NCBI GenBank assembly: GCA_036659415.1 | Contig: JAVXCQ010000004.1 | Coordinates: 1 to 64,000 of the forward strand | DNA from: JAVXCQ01 sp036659415 | Lineage (GTDB): Bacteria > Bacillota > Negativicutes > Acidaminococcales > Acidaminococcaceae | Length of the DNA: 64,000 bases | Direction of reading: 5' to 3' | Shown: positions 52,406 through 61,503 of the stretch, piece after piece | Numbering within the stretch: the first letter of the stretch is position 1 | Layout of the letters: each line of letters begins with the position of its first letter | The notes under the pieces: model-generated | What the model was told of the DNA's origin: nothing | Seen by the model: the letters and a program-made list of their open reading frames with translations, nothing else | Database searches by the model: none | Program-made: the position numbers and the translations under genes

Positions 52406-53061
52406 TGACGCTGACTGATTTGAAAATAACACCTCGCCACCGCTCCATGTTCATGCTTTTAGGAGGACTGATCTTTTTCCTCGTCATTAGTTTGGAAGTG
52501 GTTTTTCCTTTGCGCGTAGATATTGCCAATAACGATAACGCTCTTTTGCAGGCGGAGTCACAACTGGCGGCTTTACAAACTTTTGCTGGCCAAAATCAAG
52601 ATTATGAATCTTTGCTCAAAATCCAAGGACTCAAGGTAGCAGAAGCAAAAAAACAGCTACCGGATCTAGTAACGGCACCAGAACTGGTAGCAGAATATTC
52701 TCAGCTGGCAGAGGCTAATGGTGTGCGTCTATTGACGCTTAATCTGCCCACGGAAACTAAAAAAGTCAAAACTTATTTTGCTCTACCCATTAAAATGTCA
52801 TTGGGCGGCGATTATTTCAAACTGGTTGCTTTTTTACAGCAGCTTGAAACCGGGACTAGATTTGTGAAACTAGAAGGAGCTGATTTTACCGCAGACGATA
52901 AGGACGGCTCACTCAAAATGGATGCTAGCTTCGTTGTTTATGCTCTCAAAGGGACAACGCAGGTACTGACGCAGGAACAAAAGGCTACGCGCAATGATTA
53001 CAAAGCAGCTGTGGAAGCAAAGGCAGCGCGTGAAGCTGCGGTAAGAGAAGCAAAAAAATAA
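52405..53061 (+). CDS. pilO: Pilus assembly protein PilO
   Basis: Bitopic partner of PilN, 218 residues. It has a short cytoplasmic N-terminus, a membrane segment (about 15-35), a coiled coil (about 40-95) and a periplasmic domain with LPIKMSLGGDYFKLVAFLQQLE (about 128-150). The tail is Ala/Lys/Glu-rich (about 190-218) and likely helical. The ATG overlaps the pilN stop by one base, indicating tight coupling. The PilP-like partner is encoded on the other arm, next to the secretin. Confidence 0.92.
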   Translation: MTLTDLKITPRHRSMFMLLGGLIFFLVISLEVVFPLRVDIANNDNALLQAESQLAALQTFAGQNQDYESLLKIQGLKVAEAKKQLPDLVTAPELVAEYSQLAEANGVRLLTLNLPTETKKVKTYFALPIKMSLGGDYFKLVAFLQQLETGTRFVKLEGADFTADDKDGSLKMDASFVVYALKGTTQVLTQEQKATRNDYKAAVEAKAAREAAVREAKK

Positions 53062-53074
53062 AGTTGCAATGGGG

Positions 53075-53101
53075 GCTACCGTTTTTACGGTAGCTTTTTT
53101 T
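53075..53101 (+). terminator. Terminator of the pilM-pilN-pilO unit
   Basis: GCTACCGT/ACGGTAGC perfect 8-bp stem with TTTT loop, followed by seven T. Confidence 0.9.
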
Positions 53102-53169
53102 ACTTAAGATGACACATAAAAAACATAATTAAGTTTCATAATCAAAATTAGCTGGGAGTAGTCAAGCTG

Positions 53170-53183
53170 TGACTAGTTAGTCA
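53170..53183. promoter_or_regulatory. Inverted repeat upstream of the RND efflux operon
   Basis: TGACTA-GT-TAGTCA is a perfect 6-bp inverted repeat about 30 bases upstream of a TATAAT (53213-53218). It could be an operator of a local regulator; no regulator gene is present next to the pump. Otherwise the 216-base gap shows nothing more. Confidence 0.35.
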
Positions 53184-53277
53184 TTTTTCTAGGCAAAAGC
53201 CTTGCTTAGCGTTATAATTAATAATTAATACAAAAAACGTAACTAATGGGGAATGTGGAAACCGGAGGGGTTAACAG

Positions 53278-54405
53278 ATGAACTGGCGGGATAAAAAGGT
53301 AGAAGTGGTGTTGGGACTGGTAGTTGTGCTACTAGTGGTTAGTGGTGTAAGAATTTATTCTAATGTATCATCAGCACGGGAACGAGCTCTACGGGCGTCA
53401 CAGGGTAAAGCCGTAGCGGTACCGACTGCTTTTGCACAACGGGGAACTATGAAGCCGGTACTAGAATTTGCAGGCAATCTAGAACCTTTATGGCAAGCTG
53501 ACCTGGGAGCCAAAATAGCTGGTAGGATTGAGCAGGTGCTGGTGGAAGAGGGAGCTTATGTAGAGGCTGGTACGGTGCTAGCTCTCCTAGATAATAATGA
53601 AATAGGAGCTACGACTAATGCCGCCCGGGGTAGTATGTATGATGCCCAAGCGAGCTTAGAACAAGCGGAAACGACTTTGGCCCGTAACCAAATGTTGTGG
53701 TCCAAGGGGGCAGTTTCAGCCCAAGAGCTGGACAACGCTAAGTTTATGCGGGATATGGCCAAGGGCAAGCTAGAAGCGGCTCAGGGAACCTATGAGAATG
53801 CGACTTCCAGAATGGCGGGGACGCAAATCATTACGCCCCAGGCCGGATATGTGGTAAAACGCTATTTTCAGGAAGGTTACTATGCCAATGTGGGGGTAGC
53901 CTTGTTTAAAGTTGCGGATATTTCTACACTTTTAGCTAAAATCAATATTCCCGAAGGGCAAATTAGCTCGGTCACAGTAGGAAGCAAAGCGGAAATTACA
54001 GTACCGGCCATGCCTGGTGTTAAGGTACTGGGACGATTAACAAAAATTGCGGCGGTAGCGGATTTACCGGCACGTACTTTTGTGGCAGAGGTTGCTATCC
54101 CTAATGCGAAGGGTCAATTGCGGGGTGGTCTTTATGCTAATGTGCAGTTGGAAACTCTAGAAAAAACTAATGTACTTACTATTCCACAAACGGCTATTGT
54201 CATGCGAGAAGACCAAAGAACAGTGCTGGTAGTAGGTGAGGACAATTCGATTCAGCGTAAAGTACTGGTAACAGGCTATATCGGTGATGGTTTAGTGGAA
54301 GTACTAAGTGGTATTGATGAAACTGACCGAATTGTAGTGGGCGGACAAAATAAAATTCGTGAAGGTAGTAAAGTCAAAATCAATGAGGACGGTAGTTTGC
54401 AATGA
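53278..54405 (+). CDS. RND efflux periplasmic adaptor (membrane fusion protein)
   Basis: HlyD/AcrA-type adaptor, 375 residues. It has an N-terminal membrane anchor (about 9-26), lipoyl/barrel-sandwich segments AKIAGRIEQVLVEEGAYVEAG (about 82) and IITPQAGYVVKRYF (about 183), and an alpha hairpin between them (about 117-175). A beta-barrel domain follows, then the C-terminal membrane-proximal domain. GGAGG precedes the ATG. The stop overlaps the pump start by 4 bases. No TolC-like outer-membrane gene is in the window, so that partner is elsewhere. Confidence 0.93.
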   Translation: MNWRDKKVEVVLGLVVVLLVVSGVRIYSNVSSARERALRASQGKAVAVPTAFAQRGTMKPVLEFAGNLEPLWQADLGAKIAGRIEQVLVEEGAYVEAGTVLALLDNNEIGATTNAARGSMYDAQASLEQAETTLARNQMLWSKGAVSAQELDNAKFMRDMAKGKLEAAQGTYENATSRMAGTQIITPQAGYVVKRYFQEGYYANVGVALFKVADISTLLAKINIPEGQISSVTVGSKAEITVPAMPGVKVLGRLTKIAAVADLPARTFVAEVAIPNAKGQLRGGLYANVQLETLEKTNVLTIPQTAIVMREDQRTVLVVGEDNSIQRKVLVTGYIGDGLVEVLSGIDETDRIVVGGQNKIREGSKVKINEDGSLQ

Positions 54406-57400
54406 TTAAGACTTTTATACAAAGACCGGTCTTTACTACCATGCTGGTGCTGGTGCTCGTCGTTTTTGGGATTAAGGCCTATCCAGCTTTGGGCGTAGAC
54501 CTTAATCCAGAGGTGGAATTACCGTTAGTTAGTGTGACGGTAACCTACACCGGAGCGGCACCGGAAGAAATGGAAACCTTAATCACTAAACCCATAGAAA
54601 ATCGTGTGAGCCAAGTGGCGGGGATTAAAACCTTGTCCTCTACAATTAGGGAGGGATACTCGCAAACGGTTTTGGAGTTTGAGCTCGGCGTAGACCCCAA
54701 AGCAATGGCCAGTGAAGTGCGTGAAAAAGTGGCTTCTGTCCGTGGTAGATTACCAGACGATATTGATGAGCCGGTAGTGCAAAGGGTGGATTTGTCTGCG
54801 CAGGCAATTGTGGCTTTTACCTTGGCGTCGGACGTGCGCAGTCGGGGTGAAATACGCAAGATTGTAGAAGATGTTATTAAAGACGAAATTCTGCGAGTAG
54901 AGGGCGTATCCGAGCTAAATGTTTATGGATCTGGTGCTAGAGAATTTAAAATTAATGTGAATGCCAATAAACTGGCTTTGTATGATATTCCTTTTCAGAC
55001 GGTATTGGCTACGGTTAATGCAGCTAATATGAACACGCCAGGTGGCTCGGTCAAAGAACAGGGTACGGAGCTGACGGTTAGAACTTTAGGAAAATTTAAA
55101 AATATCGACGACCTCCGCAATGTGGTGGTGAGCAATCAGCAGGGTAAGGTGGTCAAATTAGGCGATGTAGCGAATATTCAAGATGATTGGGAGGAGGAAA
55201 TAGCCTATGCCCGTTCCAATCAAAAACCCAGTGTGGTGCTTTCTATTCAAAAGCAGTCCCATACCAATACTGTAGCGGTAACAGATGGGGTGATGGCTGC
55301 TTTAAAAAAATTGCAGGTCAATGATATTCCTAGTGATATTGAGATTAATACAGTGAAGGATCAAGCGGTTTATATTCGTGAAAACGTGGCCGATGTGTGG
55401 TCAGCTATTGTTTTTGGTGGATTTTTAGCCTTATTAATCACGTATTTGTTTCTGCAAAACTTTAGAGCTACTTTGATTGGCGGTCTGGCTATTCCTACCT
55501 CGGTTATTGCCACGTTTGTGCTGATGAAGCAAATGGGTTATACGCTGAATAATATGTCGCTGATGGGACTTAGTTTAGCGGTAGGAATGTTGATTGATGA
55601 TGCTATTGTTCTAATCGAAAATATTTTTAGACATATGGAAATGGGCAAGGGACCGATGCAGGCAGCTCAAGAAGCTACAGAGGAACTGTCCTTGGCTATT
55701 TTGGCCACTTCGCTGGCGCTGGTAGCAGTATTTGTACCAATCGGCAGTATGGGTGAAATAGTGGGACAATATTTTGCGCAATTTGGTCTGACCGTGGCCT
55801 TTGCGGTAGCCTTTTCTACCATGTCGGCCTATACTTTGACACCGATGCTGTCAGCATATTGGCTACAACAACCTCAAGCTGTGGGGAAAAAGTCCAATCC
55901 GCGCAATAAATATTTGCAACTGGTTTTGGATAAATTTGAAACTGGTTTTCAAGCGGTTAGAGTAATGTATGATGAAGTGATTGCCTTTGCATTGGAGCGT
56001 CCCAAGAAAATTATTGGGATTGCTAGTGTGACCTTGTTGTTCAACTTTGCTTTAATTCCTTTTTTAGGGATCGAATTTCAGCCAACTTATGACTCAGGGG
56101 AATTTAGCGTGAGCGTAAAAGCACCTACTGGTACTAGTATTGAGCGCATGAAAGAACTGGTAGCACCGATTGAAGCAGAAATCTTAAAGGACACGGAAGT
56201 GAAAATAGCCGCTATGCGTTTGGGGGGCATGCGTACACCTGTCAGTCAGGGTACTATTGATGTGAAACTAGTACCGGTAGCGGAGCGGCAACGCACCATG
56301 GTGGCCATTATGGACGATTTACGGTTGCGCTTTAAAAACGTGGAGGAACTGAGCGTGTCGGTGGTAAGCGGCCAAGGCGGTGGTCGTGGTGATAAAAGAC
56401 CGGTTCAAGTCGGTTTGCGCGGTTCAGATATGGCTATGCTTGAAGGGTACGGGCAGTCTTTAGCGGAACTAATTCGCCAAGTACCGGGTGCTACTGATGT
56501 GGATATCTCTAGCTCAGAGGCAGAACCGGAAGTAATCGTGCGGGTTGACCAATTGCGTGCTAGTGCGTTGGGATTAAATGCCAGCAATGTAGGTGCGGTG
56601 GTTAAGCTAGCCTTTCAAGGTGAAACGACGAATAATAGCTTTACTGTAGGGGATAACGACTATGATATTCGGGTGCAACTAGCAGGCTTCGATCGCAAAA
56701 ACCTTGATGATGTGCGTAACCTGCTCGTGTCGACGCCTCAAGGAAAATTTGTGCGTTTAGCTGATATTGCAAAAGTGCAGATGAATTCCGGACCAACTAG
56801 AATTGACCGAGAGGACAGACAACGGCAAATTGCTGTTTATGCTAATACCGTTGGAACTAGTCCTGGTGAATTGGTACAGAAGATTGAACAGGACTTGATT
56901 CCGCAACTTAATATGCAATTGGGGTATCGTTACAAAATGATTGGACAAGCGGATATGATGGCGAAGTCTTTTAGTGAAATTGCGAAAGCGCTGTTATTAG
57001 CCATTATCATGATTTATATGGTGCTAGCGGCAGAATTTGAGAGTTTTGTCCAACCGGTAGTGATTATGGTATCCCTACCTTTTGCCTTGATTGGTGCTAT
57101 TATGGGGTTACTGGTGGCAGGTCAAACGGTAAACATGATGTCTTTGATTGGCTTTACGATGCTCCTAGGCTTGGTGACGAAGAATGCGATTTTACTTGTG
57201 GACTATGCGAACCAAGCACGTAGGGAGGGTCAAGAGCTTAAAGCAGCATTAAAAGCGGCTTGTACTTTAAGACTGAGACCAATTTTCATGACGACCTTTT
57301 CCACTATTTTAGGTATGCTACCTATTGCTTTAGGCTTAGGCGCAGGTGCGGAACTAAGACAATCCATGGGGGTGGTATTGGTGGGGGGACTTTTTACTTC

Positions 57401-57485
57401 AACAATGCTGACTCTAGTGGTAGTGCCCTTGGTTTACCTAGTGGTAGAAGAATGGAAAGAAAAAAGACAAGTGACGGTGGACTAA
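54402..57485 (+). CDS. RND (AcrB/HAE-1-like) efflux transporter
   Basis: Proton-driven inner-membrane pump, 1027 residues, with the twelve-helix RND layout: TM1 near 10, two large periplasmic loops (about 35-330 and 555-855) and helix clusters between. The proton-relay acidic pair is in LSLAVGMLIDDAIVLIENIF (TM4, about 395); GLVTKNAILLVDYANQ is in the C-terminal half (about 925). Start overlaps the adaptor stop (ATGA). Substrate cannot be predicted; drugs or lipids are the usual range. The pump itself supports a double-membrane envelope. Confidence 0.95.
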   Translation: MIKTFIQRPVFTTMLVLVLVVFGIKAYPALGVDLNPEVELPLVSVTVTYTGAAPEEMETLITKPIENRVSQVAGIKTLSSTIREGYSQTVLEFELGVDPKAMASEVREKVASVRGRLPDDIDEPVVQRVDLSAQAIVAFTLASDVRSRGEIRKIVEDVIKDEILRVEGVSELNVYGSGAREFKINVNANKLALYDIPFQTVLATVNAANMNTPGGSVKEQGTELTVRTLGKFKNIDDLRNVVVSNQQGKVVKLGDVANIQDDWEEEIAYARSNQKPSVVLSIQKQSHTNTVAVTDGVMAALKKLQVNDIPSDIEINTVKDQAVYIRENVADVWSAIVFGGFLALLITYLFLQNFRATLIGGLAIPTSVIATFVLMKQMGYTLNNMSLMGLSLAVGMLIDDAIVLIENIFRHMEMGKGPMQAAQEATEELSLAILATSLALVAVFVPIGSMGEIVGQYFAQFGLTVAFAVAFSTMSAYTLTPMLSAYWLQQPQAVGKKSNPRNKYLQLVLDKFETGFQAVRVMYDEVIAFALERPKKIIGIASVTLLFNFALIPFLGIEFQPTYDSGEFSVSVKAPTGTSIERMKELVAPIEAEILKDTEVKIAAMRLGGMRTPVSQGTIDVKLVPVAERQRTMVAIMDDLRLRFKNVEELSVSVVSGQGGGRGDKRPVQVGLRGSDMAMLEGYGQSLAELIRQVPGATDVDISSSEAEPEVIVRVDQLRASALGLNASNVGAVVKLAFQGETTNNSFTVGDNDYDIRVQLAGFDRKNLDDVRNLLVSTPQGKFVRLADIAKVQMNSGPTRIDREDRQRQIAVYANTVGTSPGELVQKIEQDLIPQLNMQLGYRYKMIGQADMMAKSFSEIAKALLLAIIMIYMVLAAEFESFVQPVVIMVSLPFALIGAIMGLLVAGQTVNMMSLIGFTMLLGLVTKNAILLVDYANQARREGQELKAALKAACTLRLRPIFMTTFSTILGMLPIALGLGAGAELRQSMGVVLVGGLFTSTMLTLVVVPLVYLVVEEWKEKRQVTVD

Positions 57486-57490
57486 GAAAG

Positions 57491-57513
57491 GGCACCCTGT
57501 AGGGTGCCTTTTT
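57491..57513 (+). terminator. Terminator of the RND operon
   Basis: GGCACCCT/AGGGTGCC perfect stem around GT, followed by TTTTT. Confidence 0.9.
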
Positions 57514-57525
57514 CTGTAAGTTATA

Positions 57526-57534
57526 TGCTATAAT
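57526..57534 (+). promoter_or_regulatory. Extended -10 promoter of larB
   Basis: TGCTATAAT lies 33 bases upstream of the larB start, just after the RND terminator. Confidence 0.55.
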
Positions 57535-57567
57535 TATACGTATAAAATATTCAGAGGGTGGCGACCT

Positions 57568-58323
57568 ATGACGTACGAGGAAAAAATAAAAACATTGTTA
57601 ACCGAATACCAAACGGGGAAATTGCCGTTGGAGCAAGTGGTAACAGCGATACAAAATGCTGGGTGTGAAGATTTGGGCTTTGCAAAGCTCGATCATGAAC
57701 GTAGTGCACGACAAGGCTTTCCGGAAGTGGTCTATTGTGAGGGTAAAACCGTGGCACAAAATGTGCTTATTATGGAACGGCTTTGTGCTCAGCATGATAA
57801 TGTATTGGGGACGCGGGCTAATGCAGAGGTTTTTGTTGCGGTTCAGGAGAAGATACCTAAGGCTAAGTATGACGCGACGGCACGTTTGATTATTGTGGAG
57901 GGGCAACCTTTACCTAAGGATAAAAACAGAAAAATTGTGGTGATTACCGCCGGAACCAGTGATTTACCCATGGCCGAGGAGGCTGCACTTACGGCAGAAA
58001 TCATGGGAAACACAGTGGAACGCATTTATGATGTAGGGGTAGCTGGTATCCACAGATTGTTTGAAAACCTGGCAGTGATTAGGGCCGCTAACGTGATTAT
58101 TGTGCTAGCTGGTATGGAAGGAGCTTTGGCTAGCGTAGTAGGGGGCTTAGTAGCTAAGCCTGTTATTGCAGTACCGACTAGCGTGGGCTATGGCGCCAAT
58201 TTTGAAGGCCTGGCGGCGCTACTGGGTATGCTCAATAGCTGTGCAGCTGGCATCGCAGTAGTAAATATTGATAACGGTTTTGGTGCTGGGAGAATGGCCA
58301 GCATGATTAATCATATGAGGTGA
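57568..58323 (+). CDS. larB: Nickel-pincer cofactor synthesis carboxylase LarB
   Basis: Carboxylates and hydrolyses nicotinic acid adenine dinucleotide, the first step of nickel-pincer nucleotide synthesis. The 251-residue protein has an N-terminal small domain (about 1-100) and a PurE-like domain with VITAGTSDLPMAEEAALTAE (about 128), DVGVAGIHRL, LAGMEGALASVVGGL (about 189) and VPTSVGYGANFEGL. GAGGGTGG precedes the ATG. larC follows after 4 bases. No larA racemase or larE is in the window, so the client enzyme is unknown. Confidence 0.93.
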   Translation: MTYEEKIKTLLTEYQTGKLPLEQVVTAIQNAGCEDLGFAKLDHERSARQGFPEVVYCEGKTVAQNVLIMERLCAQHDNVLGTRANAEVFVAVQEKIPKAKYDATARLIIVEGQPLPKDKNRKIVVITAGTSDLPMAEEAALTAEIMGNTVERIYDVGVAGIHRLFENLAVIRAANVIIVLAGMEGALASVVGGLVAKPVIAVPTSVGYGANFEGLAALLGMLNSCAAGIAVVNIDNGFGAGRMASMINHMR

Positions 58324-58327
58324 GTAA

Positions 58328-59623
58328 ATGAAAACATTGTATATAGATGCTTTTAGTGGTATTAGTGGTAATATGTTCTTGGGTGCGTTGTTAGAAGTGG
58401 GGGTGCCCTGGGATTATTTGCGGACAGAACTAGCTAAAATGCCACTGGGTGCTTATGAATTGGTGCACGAAAAAGTAAACAAGTGTGGTATTGCGGCGAC
58501 GTATTTTAATGTGCTTTTACCGCATGANNNNNNNNNNNNNNNNNNNNNNNNNNNNNNNNNNNNNNNNNNNNNNNNNNNNNNNNNNNNNNNNNNNNNNNNN
58601 NNNNNNNNNNNNNNNNNNNNNNNNNNNCATGAACACGAACACACACATGAACACGAACAGCGCAATTTAGCAGATATTATAGCACTCCTAGAGCAAGCTA
58701 CTTTTAGTGATAAAATCAAGCTGGTGGCGACGAATATTTTTACTGTTTTAGCACAAGCTGAAGCCAAGGTGCATGGTAAACCGGTGACAGAGGTGCATTT
58801 TCATGAGGTGGGTGCCATTGACACGATTATAGATATCGTGGGTACGGTTATTGCTCTAGATTATTTGCAGATCGAACGCCTTTATGTATCACCTTTACAG
58901 ACGGGTAGGGGTTTTGTGCAGTGTGCCCACGGGTTGATGCCTATCCCGGCTCCAGCTACGGCGGAAATTTTGCAAAACGTGCCCTACTATCAAGGAAAGC
59001 TGAGCAAAGAGTTGGTGACGCCAACGGGAGCTGCACTAATGGCAGGTTTGGCTGTACCTGCAAGCGACATACCCTGTGCTTTCCACAGCAAAAAAATTGG
59101 CTATGGCGCCGGTACTTGGGAGCTCCCCATACCCAATGTGGTACGAGTACATTTAGGTGATATGGCGGTAGCAACTGAAGAACAGCTCTATGTGGTAGAG
59201 TGTAATATTGATGATTTGGCGGGAGAGGTTTTTCCCTATGTTTTGGAACGGTTGCTAGCAGTAGGCGCACTAGATGCGTGGCTAACACCTATTATTATGA
59301 AAAAAGGTCGTCCTGCACACAAGCTAGCTGCTCTAGCATCTGAGAGTTTCTTAGAGGTTGTTCGTACTGTTATTCTGACCGAAACCAGCTCTTTGGGGCT
59401 ACGGTATTACCCGGTAGCACGGACAATTCTGGAACGAACAATGACTGTGGCCGAGTTACCGGAGGGGCGTATTGCTGTTAAAATTGCTACCTATGAGGGG
59501 AAAATAGTGCATATTGCTCCAGAATACGAAGCTTGCAAAGTGGCGGCAGTAAAAAGCGGTCAGCCTTTGCAAGCTATTATGTACGCAGCGACTAAACTGG
59601 TTGAGGAGAAACTACATGTCTAG
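58328..59623 (+). CDS. larC: Nickel insertion protein LarC (interrupted by assembly gap)
   Basis: Inserts nickel into the pincer cofactor using CTP. The N-terminal part has IDAFSGISGNMFLGALLE (about 6). After the gap come HEVGAIDTIIDIVG, SPLQTGRGFVQCAHGLMPIPAPAT (about 180-210) and the C-terminal LarC2 region (ECNIDDLAGEVFPY, about 295; GRPAHKLAAL). All is in one frame, unlike species where larC1 and larC2 are joined by frameshifting. A block of 100 N (58528-58627) replaces codons about 68-100 beside a His/Glu-rich stretch (HEHEHTHEHEQ). The true length and frame across the gap are unproven. The stop overlaps rnhC. Confidence 0.9.
   Translation: MKTLYIDAFSGISGNMFLGALLEVGVPWDYLRTELAKMPLGAYELVHEKVNKCGIAATYFNVLLPHXXXXXXXXXXXXXXXXXXXXXXXXXXXXXXXXXXHEHEHTHEHEQRNLADIIALLEQATFSDKIKLVATNIFTVLAQAEAKVHGKPVTEVHFHEVGAIDTIIDIVGTVIALDYLQIERLYVSPLQTGRGFVQCAHGLMPIPAPATAEILQNVPYYQGKLSKELVTPTGAALMAGLAVPASDIPCAFHSKKIGYGAGTWELPIPNVVRVHLGDMAVATEEQLYVVECNIDDLAGEVFPYVLERLLAVGALDAWLTPIIMKKGRPAHKLAALASESFLEVVRTVILTETSSLGLRYYPVARTILERTMTVAELPEGRIAVKIATYEGKIVHIAPEYEACKVAAVKSGQPLQAIMYAATKLVEEKLHV
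58528..58627. other. Assembly gap of exactly 100 N
   Basis: A run of 100 N inside larC, flanked by CGCATGA and a CATGAACACGAACAC repeat encoding His/Glu. The round number marks a scaffolding placeholder, probably where a short repeat coding for His residues broke the assembly. Confidence 0.98.
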
Positions 59624-60572
59624 TTTTGAGGATTATTTGGTAGGACTGCGCGAACAGCTTCGGCAGGTGGGCGAGGTTATTTTACAAGAAAAAGATCTGG
59701 CCTACGGTAGGCAAATCGTGATTGTGCATGGCAATGACAAAATTGTTCTGGCTGTTTATAATGGCAAAAAAGGCCGCAAATTGGTATGGGGCGGTAGCGA
59801 AAGCTCCTTTAAAACAGCGGTAAGACAGGCGATTGAAGGCACTAGTGTCCCGGCTAAGATGACGACCTCGCTATTACTAACTACTGGTGGCGAGCGTCTT
59901 AGCCTGCTAGAGGATTGTGCCGGTTTTCGTGGAATTTGGGCAGGTTCCGATGAATCTGGTAAGGGAGATTTTTTTGGCCCCTTGGTGGTCGCCGCGGTAT
60001 TGGTAGATACAGAAGTTGCCCGCCAATTACAGACAAGTGGAGTTAAGGATTGCAAGGTTTTAACGGATAAGGACATTATGCGTTTATATCCTTTAATTAA
60101 ACAAATAGCACCGCTACACGTGGTTTTGGCTTTATTACCGGAAATGTATAATTATCGTTATGCGCAATTAAAAGCTGAGGGAAAGAACCTTAATCATCTG
60201 TTAGCTAATGGACACATTGCAGTTTTGAGCCAAGTGGTGGCACAAAAACCGGAGTGTAACTATGTCTTGGTAGATAGGTTTTGCCATAATAACGCTATTG
60301 CCTTGCGCTTAAACCAGCAATTTCCGGAATTGAACGTAGTGCAAGAGCCGCGGGCTGAGGCTGACATTGCGGTGGCGGCGGCTTCTGTTTTGGCACGAGG
60401 ACGCTTTTTGGAAGCAATGAATGAATTGTCTGTGCTGGCTGGTATCACGTTACCCAAAGGTGGAGGTAAGCAGGCTACAGCTTGTGCTCAAACTTTGAGT
60501 GCGACTAAAGGTAAAGAATTTTTGAACAAATTGGTCAAAAGGCACTTTGCTAACTATAGAACACTAAATTAG
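59616..60572 (+). CDS. rnhC: Ribonuclease HIII
   Basis: Removes RNA from RNA-DNA hybrids. The 318-residue protein has the N-terminal TBP-like substrate-binding domain (about 1-100) and a catalytic domain. The latter has IWAGSDESGKGDFFGPLVVAA (about 112, DEDD-type Asp-Glu), VKDCKVLTDKDI (about 140) and EPRAEADIAVAAASVLAR (about 248). ATG 59616 follows GAGGAGA by 7 bases and overlaps the larC stop. The YdjC gene follows after 70 bases. Confidence 0.95.
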   Translation: MSSFEDYLVGLREQLRQVGEVILQEKDLAYGRQIVIVHGNDKIVLAVYNGKKGRKLVWGGSESSFKTAVRQAIEGTSVPAKMTTSLLLTTGGERLSLLEDCAGFRGIWAGSDESGKGDFFGPLVVAAVLVDTEVARQLQTSGVKDCKVLTDKDIMRLYPLIKQIAPLHVVLALLPEMYNYRYAQLKAEGKNLNHLLANGHIAVLSQVVAQKPECNYVLVDRFCHNNAIALRLNQQFPELNVVQEPRAEADIAVAAASVLARGRFLEAMNELSVLAGITLPKGGGKQATACAQTLSATKGKEFLNKLVKRHFANYRTLN

Positions 60573-60642
60573 TAGGTAAAATTACTTTATTTATGCTAAA
60601 ATTAAGTGATATATGAATTAATCATAAAATGGGGTTGAACCA

Positions 60643-61503
60643 ATGAGATATTTGATTGTCAATGCTGATGATTTTGGTTTACACCAAGATATTAACAGGG
60701 GAATTATCAAGGGGTTTCAGGAAGGGTTTATTACCAGTACGTCACTCATGTGCAGTGCACCTTGTTTTGAACAGGCAGTAGCACTAGCTAAGGAAAATTT
60801 GCAATTAGGTATTGGTCTACATCTGACGCTGGTGGGTGGAGTTAAACCATTATTACCACTGACACAGGTTGCTACCCTAATTGACGAGCAAGGTGTGTTT
60901 CCAGCAGATTATTTACTGTTTATCAAAAAGTTCATGTCCGGCAAAATCAATAAAGCAGAAATTCGGGCGGAGTTGTCGGCGCAAATCGAGCGTGGACTGG
61001 CAGCAGGGCTTAATATTACCCACATCGACAGTCATCAACATTTGCACGTGTTACCAGGTTTGATTGATATCGTTATCGACCTATGTCAAAAATATCAAAT
61101 ACCACGGCTAAGAATGCCGGCAGAAGCCTTGCTGTGGCAAGGTGGCTATCAGGCAGGGGCAGCTCGATATATTGGTAAGTGGGGGTTAACTGTGTGTGCC
61201 CAGTTAGCGGCACGCAAAGCCCGACAAGCAGGATTACGTTATCCGCAACATTTTTTTGGTATGTTGGCGGGGGGCAATCTTGATGAGCAGTTAGTCAAAA
61301 ATATGCTACAAGCGTTGCCGGAAGGTACCAGTGAGTTGATGACTCATCCAGGTTTGCAAGCCAAGCAACTCCGCAGTTTATTTACCTGGGGTTACCATTG
61401 GGAAGAAGAATTACAGGCCTTTCTGTCTTTAAGCAATCAAAATGAAATTAAGGAAAGAGCGATTTCATTAATAAATTTTGGTGGTCTTGATTATGCAAAA
61501 TAA
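60643..61503 (+). CDS. YdjC/ChbG-HpnK family carbohydrate deacetylase
   Basis: 286-residue member of the YdjC-like deacetylases, which remove N-acetyl groups from amino sugars such as chitobiose, or in HpnK act in hopanoid sugar modification. Metal and catalytic motifs are visible: IVNADDFGLHQDINRG (Asp-Asp, about 4), IGLHLTLVGG (His, about 60) and ITHIDSHQHLHVLPG (His cluster, about 124). GGGG precedes the ATG. The 3' end overlaps the UPF0104 gene. Next to a flippase-like protein, an epimerase and an ArnT-like transferase, a role in envelope amino-sugar modification is plausible. Confidence 0.88.
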   Translation: MRYLIVNADDFGLHQDINRGIIKGFQEGFITSTSLMCSAPCFEQAVALAKENLQLGIGLHLTLVGGVKPLLPLTQVATLIDEQGVFPADYLLFIKKFMSGKINKAEIRAELSAQIERGLAAGLNITHIDSHQHLHVLPGLIDIVIDLCQKYQIPRLRMPAEALLWQGGYQAGAARYIGKWGLTVCAQLAARKARQAGLRYPQHFFGMLAGGNLDEQLVKNMLQALPEGTSELMTHPGLQAKQLRSLFTWGYHWEEELQAFLSLSNQNEIKERAISLINFGGLDYAK

